DNA from: Tateyamaria omphalii | GTDB lineage: Bacteria > Pseudomonadota > Alphaproteobacteria > Rhodobacterales > Rhodobacteraceae | Reading direction: 5' to 3' | Assembly: GCF_014651375.1 (NCBI RefSeq) | Contig: NZ_BMWT01000003.1 | Coordinates: 558,001 to 622,000 of the forward strand | DNA length: 64,000 nt | Translations under genes and position numbers: made by a program | Shown: piece by piece, positions 56,553 to 64,000 of the stretch | How the letters are laid out: every line of letters starts with the position of its first letter | Numbering within the stretch: position 1 is the stretch's first letter | Notes under the pieces: generated by a model | Database searches by the model: none | Seen by the model: only the letters and a program-made list of their open reading frames with translations | What the model was told of the DNA's origin: nothing

Positions 56553-58151
56553 CTAGACCATCATTTCCTTGGTTGCGCTGAGTGTTACATCCGGATAGTC
56601 ACGTGCGACGCGGTCAATATCCCACTGCAAACGCGTCAGGTAAACGATGTCGCCATCGTGGTCATGGCTGATGTGTTGTTTGTTGCTTTCCGTAAACTTA
56701 TCAACGGCTTGCTTGTCGCCGCTCACCCAACGAGCAGACGTGAACTGCGATTGTTCGAAGCGCACGGGCAAGCCGTACTCCAGCTCAATTCGGCTGGCGA
56801 GCACTTCGAATTGCAGTGCACCCACCACGCCCACGATAAAGCCCGATCCAATGGACGGTTTGAATACTTTGGCCGCCCCTTCCTCGGCAAATTGCATCAG
56901 CGCCTTTTCCAGGTGCTTCGCTTTGAGAGGATCACCGGCGCGCACGCCTTGCAGTAGCTCGGGGGCAAAGCTGGGGATACCTGTAACACGCAAAGCTTCA
57001 CCTTCGGTTAACGTGTCGCCGATGCGCAGTTGGCCGTGGTTCGGTATGCCGATGATGTCGCCCGCCCAAGCCTCTTCCGCGAGTTCGCGGTCGGAGGCGA
57101 GGAACATGACAGGGTTTGAAATCGCCATGGGTTTCTTGGACCGTACGTGGGTCAGTTTCATGCCGCGTTTGAAGTGGCCGGACGCCATGCGGAGGAAGGC
57201 GACGCGGTCGCGGTGCTTGGGATCCATGTTGGCTTGCACTTTGAAGACAAAGCCGGAGACCTTTGATTCTTCAGGGGAAATCTGGCGCGGTTGGGCAGAC
57301 TGAACCTGGGGTTCTGGCCCGTAATTCGCAATCCCTTCCATCAATTCTTTGACACCAAACGAGTTGATGGCGGAGCCGAACCAGATGGGGGTCAAAGTGC
57401 CTTGCAGCATTGCTTCGGCGTTCAGCGGCGGCAGCAATTCCCGGGCCATTTCCAGCTCTTCGCGAAGCTGGTTCAACTGCGCTTCGGGCACGTGTTCGGC
57501 CAGTTTGGAGTCATCCAGGCCGTTGATTTCAATGCTTTCGGCAACTTTGTTGCGGTCAGCGCGGTCCATCAGTTCGAGCCGGTCGCGCAGGATGTCGTAG
57601 CAGCCGATGAAGTCGCGACCTATGCCGATGGGCCAGGACGCGGGGGTCACGTCGATCGCCAGGTTTTCCTGAATTTCGTCAATGATCTCAAAGACGTCGC
57701 GGCTTTCCCGGTCCATCTTGTTACAGAAAGTTAGGATCGGCAGGTCACGCAGGCGGCAGACCTCGAAAAGCTTTTGCGTCTGGCTCTCCACACCCTTGGC
57801 GCCGTCGATGACCATGATGGCCGCGTCCACTGCCGTGAGCGTGCGATAGGTGTCTTCGGAGAAGTCGGAGTGGCCGGGTGTGTCGACAAGATTGAACCGG
57901 AACTCTTTGAAATCAAAGGACATCGCCGAAGCGGAGACAGAGATGCCGCGGTCCTTCTCCATCGCCATGAAGTCGGAGCGGGTGCGGCGTGCTTCGCCCT
58001 TGGCCCGGACCTGTCCGGCCATCTGGATGGCTCCGCCGAACAGCAGGAACTTTTCGGTCAGGGTCGTCTTGCCCGCGTCAGGGTGCGAGATGATCGCGAA
58101 GGTGCGGCGACGGGCGATTTCGGGGGGCAATTCAGGGCGGTTATCCAACAT
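56553..58151 (-). CDS. prfC: Peptide chain release factor 3
   Basis: 532 residues. A ribosome-bound GTPase that removes RF1 or RF2 after termination. GTPase motifs: SHPDAGKTTLTEKF (G1), DTPGHSDFSEDTYRTLTAVD (G3), NKMDRESRD (G4). The switch segment EKDRGISVSASAMSFDF and GSAINSFGVKELMEGIANY identify RF3 rather than EF-G or BipA. Length is normal. Heads a minus-strand run that includes two unknown-context genes and the helicase. Confidence 0.96.
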   Translation of the reverse strand: MLDNRPELPPEIARRRTFAIISHPDAGKTTLTEKFLLFGGAIQMAGQVRAKGEARRTRSDFMAMEKDRGISVSASAMSFDFKEFRFNLVDTPGHSDFSEDTYRTLTAVDAAIMVIDGAKGVESQTQKLFEVCRLRDLPILTFCNKMDRESRDVFEIIDEIQENLAIDVTPASWPIGIGRDFIGCYDILRDRLELMDRADRNKVAESIEINGLDDSKLAEHVPEAQLNQLREELEMARELLPPLNAEAMLQGTLTPIWFGSAINSFGVKELMEGIANYGPEPQVQSAQPRQISPEESKVSGFVFKVQANMDPKHRDRVAFLRMASGHFKRGMKLTHVRSKKPMAISNPVMFLASDRELAEEAWAGDIIGIPNHGQLRIGDTLTEGEALRVTGIPSFAPELLQGVRAGDPLKAKHLEKALMQFAEEGAAKVFKPSIGSGFIVGVVGALQFEVLASRIELEYGLPVRFEQSQFTSARWVSGDKQAVDKFTESNKQHISHDHDGDIVYLTRLQWDIDRVARDYPDVTLSATKEMMV

Positions 58152-58341
58152 GGGCGCCGTATATCCGGCGTCTCAAACCGGGGCAAGCGTGGCATGTTCT
58201 GAGGCCAGCAGCAGGGTGCCATCCCCCGTGCAGCATCCGTACACCCCCTGTGCACCCCCAACGCACGCTTGGGTCAGGGCGCGTTAACCCTTTGGTGACA
58301 GTCTTGCCCCTGTGCGCAGATAGCAAACAGGAGCCGACGCC

Positions 58342-58716
58342 ATGCACCAGAGCCAACGCAAAGCCCAACTGGACCTGATGGTGACGCTGGACCGTCATCA
58401 GGGCGAGATGCGGTACAAGCATATTGAGGACTCGATCCCGGCGGCATGGAACGGGCTGGACAGTTTCGATGGCGTCAAACCGCACAAGACGCGCGTCACC
58501 ATTCGACTGGATGCGGACATGGTGAAGTGGTTTCGCAAGCTCGGGCCGAATTACTCCCAACGAATGAATGACGTGTTGCGCATCTACTGGTCCGCATTGA
58601 TGGGCGGGCAGATCACGGCTTTTGTCGGGGATGACCCGATGCCACGGATGTCGCTGGAGATGAATGCGCTGAACAAGCGGATGAAAGAGCTGAGCGCCGA
58701 AATGGGGATCACCTGA
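58342..58716 (+). CDS. BrnA-like antitoxin-type protein without toxin partner
   Basis: 124 residues; AGGAG lies about 8 bases before the ATG. The segment KTRVTIRLDADMVKWFRKLG with NYSQRMNDVLRIYWSALMGG is the ribbon-helix-helix-like C-terminal region of BrnA antitoxins (about residues 48-90). BrnA normally pairs with an adjacent BrnT ribonuclease, but the flanking genes here are prfC and a SnoaL-like gene, so it is solitary. A stand-alone DNA-binding regulator is the likely role. The N-terminal 45 residues are not part of the known domain. Confidence 0.72.
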   Translation: MHQSQRKAQLDLMVTLDRHQGEMRYKHIEDSIPAAWNGLDSFDGVKPHKTRVTIRLDADMVKWFRKLGPNYSQRMNDVLRIYWSALMGGQITAFVGDDPMPRMSLEMNALNKRMKELSAEMGIT

Positions 58717-58785
58717 GGCTTCGTGACAAAAACTGTCAGTGGGGCGGCGTAGGGTTGGGATATTCATTCCAATGAGGATATCGCC

Positions 58786-59151
58786 ATGACGTTAAATGAA
58801 ATCGCCGACAAATTGGTCGAAGGCTGCCGCAACAACACCTCGGCCGCAAATCTGGACATGCTGTATGCGGCTGACGCCGTTTCGGTCGAGGCCATGGACA
58901 ATGGCATGGGGCGCGAGGTTCAGGGTATCCCAGCAATCCGCGGCAAGCACGAATGGTGGGAGGCCACGTTCGACGTGCTGGATGCGTCGGTGTCCGACGC
59001 GATGCTGCATCCGGACGACCGCTTTGCCGTGATTTTTGAGCTGAAGGCCAAGCACAAGGAAAGTGGCGAAGTCACCGACATGAAAGAGGTGGCGCTGTAT
59101 ACGGTCGCGGATGGAAAGATCGCACGGGAAGAGTTTTTCTACGCGGTCTGA
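58786..59151 (+). CDS. SnoaL/NTF2-like small protein
   Basis: 121 residues; GAGGA precedes the ATG by 7 bases. Sequence layout fits the NTF2-like cone: an N-terminal helix (LNEIADKLVEGCRNNTSAAN), LDMLYAADAVSVEAM, then strand pairs with IPAIRGKHEWWEATFDVLDA and FAVIFELKAKHKESGEVTDM, ending EVALYTVADGKIAREEFFYA. Family members range from polyketide cyclases to isomerases and binding proteins, so no activity is assigned. It converges with the next gene at adjacent stop codons. Confidence 0.8.
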   Translation: MTLNEIADKLVEGCRNNTSAANLDMLYAADAVSVEAMDNGMGREVQGIPAIRGKHEWWEATFDVLDASVSDAMLHPDDRFAVIFELKAKHKESGEVTDMKEVALYTVADGKIAREEFFYAV

Positions 59152-59664
59152 TCAGTCTTTGCGACGCAGCCGAATGCTGTGAAACAACCCTTTCTCCGTG
59201 TTTCCCCGCAGCTCGATCACCGTCGTTCCTTTGTTGTATTTGGAACTTGAACGGGTTGCGGGGTCCCAGCCGTTTTGCTGCAGGAGTGTTTTCGCGAGTT
59301 TCAGCGATGTTGCATAGTTGAGGTCAGGTCGAAACAGGAACACGGCACAGGAATCGGTTGTGCCGACCGGTTGATAAATGGTGCGTGCCGCCGGGTTGTC
59401 CAGAAATTCCGACCCTTGACCGGTGTCCCGTTGCCAGGTCACAGAAGGCCGTTCCGGGTCGATCAGATCAATACCGGCGGCGACAAGTGCTTGACGCTGC
59501 ATCGCTCCGTCAGTGAGTTCGGATGTGCAACTGCCTATTGCTGTCGCCAATGTGCGTTCAATTTCGTCTTGCCCGAGCGTTTGCGCCATTGCAGCAGAGA
59601 CCAACAGGTTTAAAGCAATCACGAGTGCGGAGGCCATGGCAGGGCGGAGATGCATTTTGAACAT
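59152..59664 (-). CDS. Unknown secreted protein
   Basis: 170 residues if started at ATG 59664; ATG 59655 and ATG 59688 are alternatives and no start has a clear ribosome-binding site. A signal peptide ends near LLVSAAMAQ. The mature part has two cysteines (AIGSCTSEL and TDSCAVFLF) that could bond, and no recognisable motif. The C-terminal tail is basic (GLFHSIRLRRKD). It is convergent with the SnoaL-like gene and downstream of the UspA gene on the same strand. Confidence 0.65.
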   Translation of the reverse strand: MFKMHLRPAMASALVIALNLLVSAAMAQTLGQDEIERTLATAIGSCTSELTDGAMQRQALVAAGIDLIDPERPSVTWQRDTGQGSEFLDNPAARTIYQPVGTTDSCAVFLFRPDLNYATSLKLAKTLLQQNGWDPATRSSSKYNKGTTVIELRGNTEKGLFHSIRLRRKD

Positions 59665-59728
59665 GCGGGCACAATAGCTGTCATCCAACCTCGCGCAAGA
59701 CGGGAAATTGGGGCAAGCTGTGGGGTTT

Positions 59729-60568
59729 TTAGGGCCTGGCGATCAGCACATCACACAGGGGCTCCCGCATCAGATCGGTCGCAAGAGAACCAAGAATGCT
59801 GCGGGCTGCGCCGACCCGTCCATGGGCGCCAACCGCAATCAGGTCCACGTTGCCCGTGTCTACCTTGCGACGGAGAATAGGATAGGGCACGCCTGCCAGA
59901 ATTTCGAGTTGTTCCATCCGCTCTTTTGGCAACTCCTCAGTTCGCATCCACGCCTTGGCCGCGCTTTCAGCCTCTTGTCGGAACGATGCTTCGATGGCGT
60001 CGGCAGCGGCCTTGGTTTGCGACAGCATTCCAGAATAGGGGATGTGCAGCGCATGGACCGGGTTGATCGTCGCGGTCGGGGCTAGGGTGTGCGCCATCCG
60101 GATGGCTCCGCTAGAGGCTGGGGAGAAGTCGCAGGCAGACAGAACCGTGGAATAGGCATGATCGACACGGTCCGTCACCAGAAGAACAGGAGTCGAGATG
60201 CGCCGCACGATGCGTTGCATCGTCGTTTCACGTACCGCGTCCAAAAACGGTCGTTGGCGATGCGTGCCCATGATCAGCAGGTCCACATCGTCCGTGCAGG
60301 CGCGAATGATGTTGGCGCACGGATCGCCTGGCTCGGCCTTTATTGTGACATTCACCCCATCGCAGACCGTATCGACGAACCGGTCCAGAGTTGCGCGGGC
60401 CTTGGCGTGGAGCGTGTCGATGATCTCAAGCGGCATGGCATCATCCAGCACCGTCAGGACGGTCAATGCTGCGCCATGTTCCCGCGCAATTTGCGCGGCC
60501 CGTCGCACGGCCCGATCAGATCGAATGGACAGGTCGGTGGCAACAAGGATCGATGTCAGCTTGGTCAT
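59729..60568 (-). CDS. Tandem universal stress protein (UspA family)
   Basis: 279 residues holding two Usp domains. The first (residues 1-135, TKLTSILVATDLSIRSDRAV) has a degenerate nucleotide loop (GTHRQRPFLDAVRETTMQRI). The second (about 140-279, TVLSACDFSPASSGAIRMAH) ends with GAHGRVGAARSILGSLATDL, which fits the ATP-binding G-2x-G-9x-G(S/T) pattern, so only the second is likely to bind ATP. Such proteins are induced under stress, often by oxygen limitation. An FNR-type box sits 58 bases upstream, which agrees. Confidence 0.92.
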   Translation of the reverse strand: MTKLTSILVATDLSIRSDRAVRRAAQIAREHGAALTVLTVLDDAMPLEIIDTLHAKARATLDRFVDTVCDGVNVTIKAEPGDPCANIIRACTDDVDLLIMGTHRQRPFLDAVRETTMQRIVRRISTPVLLVTDRVDHAYSTVLSACDFSPASSGAIRMAHTLAPTATINPVHALHIPYSGMLSQTKAAADAIEASFRQEAESAAKAWMRTEELPKERMEQLEILAGVPYPILRRKVDTGNVDLIAVGAHGRVGAARSILGSLATDLMREPLCDVLIARP

Positions 60569-60625
60569 TGAAGTCTCCGTTTCAGATGCATGAACCTGAT
60601 GTGGAGATTATGGCCCTCGCTTGCC

Positions 60626-60639
60626 TTGATATGCGTCAA
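60626..60639 (-). promoter_or_regulatory. FNR/FnrL-type box upstream of the usp gene
   Basis: TTGAT-ATGC-GTCAA matches the TTGAT-N4-ATCAA consensus at nine of ten positions and extends to CTTGA-N6-TCAAG with perfect symmetry. It lies in the 84-base gap between the usp start and the stop of the Hint gene, so usp is the only sensible target. FnrL control of usp genes is known in related bacteria. Confidence 0.62.
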
Positions 60640-60652
60640 GCGTCGGCGGATT

Positions 60653-61654
60653 TTAGCGCGTTGATGCCCGTTTAAGCAATTCGGCAGCGTCCGGACGGTT
60701 CAAGAGGCTCTCGGTGACATCGAGCCCGGACAGGCTTGTGTTGCTGTGCGACACAAGTTGCGATGACACTTCTTCGGGTACAACCGGAATGGTCCGCGTA
60801 TCGATCAGCATGGATTCTGCGGCGATCCCTTCGGCATAGATGATTTGGTGCGTGTCAAAGAGCAGTTCAAAGTAGTCGACGAATCCGCCGTCCTGCACGA
60901 ACACGCTGTCATTGTTGACGAGGTGCCGCGCCTTGATGAGGAGCTCGGACCGCCCCGCGCCAAGGCGATCTTTGCGTTGATAGATAAACAGCCGGTGATC
61001 CGGTGACACGATCAGGTCACGTTCATTGTTCAACGTACCGGCACGGATGCAGATGGGGGCGAAATCACCCGTGGCCCGCACGGTGGACTGCCCGACCCAT
61101 CGCACCTGCTGAACGCCGTCATTGCGAGTCAGCACACGGTCTCCAACCGACAGGTCCTCAATCGGTATTTGTTTGCCAGATGCCATGGTTATATGGGTGC
61201 CGCGCGTGAAACGGGCGCAGGTGAGATGCGCAAACTTGCTGCGTGCATCCTCGCGATCAATGCCAACAAGGGCGTAGTCCGTTCGCGGTTCGAGCCGGGC
61301 CAGTGGCAGCAGGTAGACCTGATCAATCGTGCCGACTGTGTCCACTTCGACCAATACGATTGCATCCGTGATCTTGCCATCCGGCGACATCAACGTCAGA
61401 GCGCAATCGAGGTGAATGGCGGCGCCGGGTGTTCCGCATTCGCTGCCTTCCGCGACGGTCAGGTGTGACGGGTCCCCGGCATGTGTCGACAACCGTTCTG
61501 GCTGAGCAGAGGCGGCCAAGGCATAGATGTCGTCAAGCATCATATCGTCGGCGCAGGCCAGAGGATCGCCCAAATTGGCCCCTTCGCTTACCACAAAGCT
61601 TTCTGCCCGGAAGACGGACATGCTTTGCGCGGGGGTGTCTGCAATCATTGTCAT
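60653..61654 (-). CDS. Hint-domain protein of the roseobacter type
   Basis: 333 residues. An N-terminal region of 145 residues precedes a Hint (hedgehog/intein) fold: CARFTRGTHITMASGKQIPI, EDLSVGDRVLTRNDGVQQVR, VSPDHRLFIYQRKD with the TxxH-like block and GGFVDYFELLFDTHQIIYAE. In autoprocessing Hint proteins the cysteine directly precedes the phenylalanine; here that place is Arg148 and the cysteine is Cys146, so splicing activity is doubtful. No signal peptide is clear. Similar proteins are common in roseobacters, role unknown. A promoter with TTGACC/TATTTT lies upstream. Confidence 0.82.
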   Translation of the reverse strand: MTMIADTPAQSMSVFRAESFVVSEGANLGDPLACADDMMLDDIYALAASAQPERLSTHAGDPSHLTVAEGSECGTPGAAIHLDCALTLMSPDGKITDAIVLVEVDTVGTIDQVYLLPLARLEPRTDYALVGIDREDARSKFAHLTCARFTRGTHITMASGKQIPIEDLSVGDRVLTRNDGVQQVRWVGQSTVRATGDFAPICIRAGTLNNERDLIVSPDHRLFIYQRKDRLGAGRSELLIKARHLVNNDSVFVQDGGFVDYFELLFDTHQIIYAEGIAAESMLIDTRTIPVVPEEVSSQLVSHSNTSLSGLDVTESLLNRPDAAELLKRASTR

Positions 61655-61686
61655 TGTTGTGCTGCTTGGGCCTCGGAGGAACTGCT

Positions 61687-61715
61687 AAAATAGAATTGTG
61701 GCGCGGGTCGGTCAA
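61687..61715 (-). promoter_or_regulatory. Predicted promoter of the Hint-domain gene
   Basis: On the minus strand TTGACC and TATTTT are separated by exactly 17 bases, with the -10 element 32 bases upstream of the ATG at 61654. Match to the housekeeping consensus is good, and it lies in a divergent 137-base gap. Confidence 0.55.
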
Positions 61716-61791
61716 CGGCTCGGCGTTTTACTGGCGCATTGGTGAACGTAGCGTTACCAGTTGGTGTGACAATAGGCACAGGAGAGCGGTG

Positions 61792-62571
61792 ATGGACCTT
61801 GGAATTGCGGGAAAACGGGCGGTTGTATGCGCGTCGTCGAAGGGACTTGGATTGGGATGTGCAGAGGCTTTGGCGGCTGCAGGTGTTCATCTGGTGATGA
61901 ACGCCCGCGGCTCGGACGCGCTTGAAGCGTCGGCAGAGGCGATTCGCGCGGCCCACGGCGTAGAGGTGCAAACGATTGCCGCAGATGTGACAACGGCTGA
62001 GGGGCAGGGTGCATTGATCGCCGCTGCAGGGGATGCCGACATTCTGGTCAATAACGCCGGCGGCCCGCCTCCCGGCATGTGGCATGATTGGGACCGTGAT
62101 GATTTCATCAAGGCGTTGGATGCCAACATGCTGGCCCCCATTGCTCTGATCAAAGCCCTTGTGCCTGGCATGATGGATCGCGGCTGGGGCCGTGTGGTGA
62201 ACATCACGTCGCAATCGGTGAAAGCTCCCATTCCCGTGCTTGGTTTGTCCAATTCGGCCCGTGCGGGTCTGACCGGCTACGTGGCAGGAACCTCGCGGCA
62301 GGTGGCGAACAAGGGCGTGACCATCAACAACCTGCTTCCCGGCATTCACGCTACGGACCGGGCGGATGCGCTGGATGGGGGCGTGGTTGCGGCCAAGGGG
62401 ATCACGTTGGAAGAGGCGCGGGCTGAACGCGCAGCCACCATTCCAGCGGGCCGCTATGGCACACGGGAAGAGTTTGGCGCGGCTTGCGCGTTCCTATGTT
62501 CACAGCACGCGGGCTTTATTGTTGGGCAGAACCTGCTGCTGGATGGCGGGGCGACTGTGGCGACAATTTAA
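61792..62571 (+). CDS. Short-chain dehydrogenase/reductase family protein lacking the catalytic Tyr and Lys
   Basis: 259 residues from ATG 61792 (AGGAGAG upstream). The NAD(P) fold is clear: CASSKGLGLGCAEALAAAG, VTIAADVTTAEG-type Asp and DILVNNAGG at 83-91. Ser140 in VVNITSQSV is kept. Thirteen residues on, where classical enzymes have Tyr, is Ser153, and the Lys four later is Arg157 (GLSNSARAGLTGYV). This deviates from the YxxxK rule, though a known divergent clade shares it. The protein may be an inactive cofactor-binding member or use other chemistry. C-terminal GQNLLLDGGATVATI is typical of FabG-like members. Confidence 0.85.
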   Translation: MDLGIAGKRAVVCASSKGLGLGCAEALAAAGVHLVMNARGSDALEASAEAIRAAHGVEVQTIAADVTTAEGQGALIAAAGDADILVNNAGGPPPGMWHDWDRDDFIKALDANMLAPIALIKALVPGMMDRGWGRVVNITSQSVKAPIPVLGLSNSARAGLTGYVAGTSRQVANKGVTINNLLPGIHATDRADALDGGVVAAKGITLEEARAERAATIPAGRYGTREEFGAACAFLCSQHAGFIVGQNLLLDGGATVATI

Positions 62572-62693
62572 GGCGCGGTTGCATCGGCAGACGCGACCAA
62601 TGGCAAGGGTCGCTTCTGCTGTCAAAAATTGTCAGCGTCCTGGGGCTATTGGGACTTTGCACGCAACCCTCTTTGCATTGAAGGATAGACCCA

Positions 62694-63821
62694 ATGGCCA
62701 AGGCGCAGCCGACTTTTTCGCTGAAAGACCAACTGTTCAACACGGAGTCCTTGGGTGACTTGGCGGACGAGTTCGTAGCGGGGGTTCCCGGCTTCGACCG
62801 TGATGCCTTTCATGCGGCTGCCTTGTCCGGCATTGCCGAGCGGTCACTGATGGAGTGTCTGGATTGGTTTGCGGATTGTCTGGAGCCGCATCTGGCGGCT
62901 GATTTCCCAACGATGGCGGACCAGTTGCAAGCGGCGATGCCGCCCCGGCTTGACCCCACGCTGCGCGATGACGATTTTGGTCGCTTCATTCACGCGGTAC
63001 CGGGGGTGTTGGCGGTCCGGCATGGGCTGGAGGATCATCGGGAGCGCGCGTTGGACCTGCTTTATGAAGCCACGCAGCGCTTTTCCATGGAGTTTTACAT
63101 CCGCGCCTTCCTGAACCGGTGGACAGATGAAACACTGGCCCGCCTCGAGATGTGGGCGGGTGACGACAACTACCATGTCCGGCGATTGGTCAGTGAAGGG
63201 ATGCGGCCCAAACTGCCCTGGGCACGGAAGGTGGAGCTGACGCTGGATCAAACCTTGCCCCTGTTGGATCGCTTGCAGGCGGATTCCACGCGCTTTGTCA
63301 CCCGATCTGTGGCCAACCATCTCAATGACGTGGCCAAGACCGCGCCTGACGCCGTGTTGGAGCGGTTGGCCGTCTGGGAGGCGCAAGCCACGCAGGATGC
63401 CAAAGAGAGGGCGTGGATGCGCCGCCATGCCCTGCGGACGTTGGTCAAGGACGGGCATCCGGGCGCGATGGAGATGCTGGGCTATCGCGGTGATGCGGAC
63501 CTGTCGGTGTCCGTTGATGTGGCCTCGCCAAAGGTGCCGTTGGGTGACGGGCTGGAATTCACCGTCACATTGCAGGGGCCTGAGGCAACCCCTGTCCTGG
63601 TCGATTATCGCATCCGGTTTGCGCGGCCGGGGGGTAAAACCGGTGAAAAAGTGTTCAAGCTGAAGGTGGCCGAGGTGAAACCCGGCAAGCCGCTGGTGCT
63701 GAAAAAGGTACACAAACTGAAGGCCAATGCGACGACCTTTGAACTGCATCCCGGTGCACATGGGTTGGTAGTTCAAGTGAACGGGGTGGATCGGGCGGAG
63801 GCGTCATTCGACATCGTTTAG
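62694..63821 (+). CDS. AlkC-like DNA alkylation repair protein (HEAT-like plus Ig-like domain)
   Basis: 375 residues. The first about 260 residues are helical repeats with LNRWTDETLARLEMWAGDDN and YHVRRLVSEGMRPKLPWARK, the signature of the AlkC/AlkD superfamily. From about residue 270 the chain becomes beta-rich (LSVSVDVASPKVPLGDGLEF, TVTLQGPEATPVLVDYRIRF), which matches the Ig-like domain that AlkC, but not AlkD, uses to encircle DNA. It should excise 3-methyladenine or related cationic lesions. Unlike the AlkD homologue at 8.4-9.1 kb it stands alone. A 9-bp inverted repeat follows the stop. Confidence 0.82.
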   Translation: MAKAQPTFSLKDQLFNTESLGDLADEFVAGVPGFDRDAFHAAALSGIAERSLMECLDWFADCLEPHLAADFPTMADQLQAAMPPRLDPTLRDDDFGRFIHAVPGVLAVRHGLEDHRERALDLLYEATQRFSMEFYIRAFLNRWTDETLARLEMWAGDDNYHVRRLVSEGMRPKLPWARKVELTLDQTLPLLDRLQADSTRFVTRSVANHLNDVAKTAPDAVLERLAVWEAQATQDAKERAWMRRHALRTLVKDGHPGAMEMLGYRGDADLSVSVDVASPKVPLGDGLEFTVTLQGPEATPVLVDYRIRFARPGGKTGEKVFKLKVAEVKPGKPLVLKKVHKLKANATTFELHPGAHGLVVQVNGVDRAEASFDIV

Positions 63822-63870
63822 GGTTGGTGTGTGCACTCTTTGCTGCGCAAATTCGCCCACCCACCAACCC
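63821..63870 (+). terminator. Inverted repeat after the AlkC-like gene
   Basis: GGGTTGGTG (63821-63829) and CACCAACCC (63862-63870) are perfect 9-base complements with a 32-base loop, beginning at the last base of the stop codon. Position suggests termination, but no T-run follows and the loop is long. Confidence 0.3.
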
Positions 63871-64000
63871 GGTCGTCCATGGACGGTCAGGCGGATGACA
63901 TGTGAAAACGCTTTTGCGTCAGGTATGGATGTCTCGTGTTTTTGTGCGCAGCGCCCGTGATCGGTTCGGTCGAGGCGTTTTCAAGGAGTAAGAACCGGTG

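Noticed and set aside
61731-61759. Imperfect inverted repeat TGGTGAACG/CGTTACCA upstream of the SDR gene
   Set aside because: Needs a bulged base and has no consensus; not strong enough for an operator call.
63981-64000. Possible gene start (AAGGAG and GTG) at the right edge
   Set aside because: Only the start codon would be inside the window, so no coding evidence is available.

Overview
The window reads as chromosomal DNA of a marine alphaproteobacterium of the Rhodobacteraceae (Roseobacter group). Supporting signs are the high-GC coding bias, a 14-gene complex I operon interrupted by family-specific small genes (DUF5337, DUF5333, a long NuoE with a helix-hairpin-helix tail), a roseobacter-type Hint protein, FnrL-like boxes and dense operons with ATGA/GTGA start-stop overlaps. 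I see no rRNA, tRNA, insertion sequence, prophage or CRISPR array. No gene-free stretch reaches 300 bases.

Left part (1-15.2 kb): the 3' end of an argE-like M20 deacetylase, a DAO-type flavoprotein and two tandem M20 amidohydrolases (+) look like a set for acylated or otherwise modified amino acids. Facing it on the minus strand is moaA-kdtA-glycosyltransferase (molybdenum cofactor and LPS core). Next come a lipoprotein, then glmU-glmS-alkD (UDP-GlcNAc supply and alkylation repair, minus strand). Divergent from these are gph, a DegT-type aminotransferase and an odd ribbon-helix-helix/EF-hand membrane protein.

Leucine/isovalerate module (15.2-25.5 kb, +): ivd, a 91-aa protein, an acyl-CoA synthetase, mccB, an unknown gene, mccA, a GST-like gene, HMG-CoA lyase and methylglutaconyl-CoA hydratase. 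Together they take isovaleryl-CoA to acetyl-CoA and acetoacetate. A good promoter with an overlapping 18-bp palindromic operator precedes ivd. A minus-strand ompW with an FNR-type box sits inside the module. A LysR regulator, a DUF1330 gene and a GAF protein follow.

Complex I operon (27.8-49.5 kb, +): nuoA to nuoN in the standard order, with 17 extra reading frames between them. These are secreted or lipoprotein-type proteins, tiny membrane proteins, DUF families, and a membrane protein carrying the same helix-hairpin-helix domain that is fused to NuoE. birA, coaX, rnj (RNase J) and an unknown gene follow in the same direction.

Right part (53.3-64 kb): a minus-strand run of prfC, an unknown gene, a family-2-like glycosyltransferase and a RhlE-type DEAD-box helicase. 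After it come a solitary BrnA-like protein, a SnoaL-like protein, a secreted protein, a tandem UspA protein with an FNR-type box upstream, a Hint-domain protein with its own promoter, a divergent SDR that lacks the catalytic Tyr/Lys, and an AlkC-like repair protein. The most unusual content is the set of extra genes in the nuo operon, the duplicated helix-hairpin-helix domain, and the RHH-transmembrane-EF-hand fusion.
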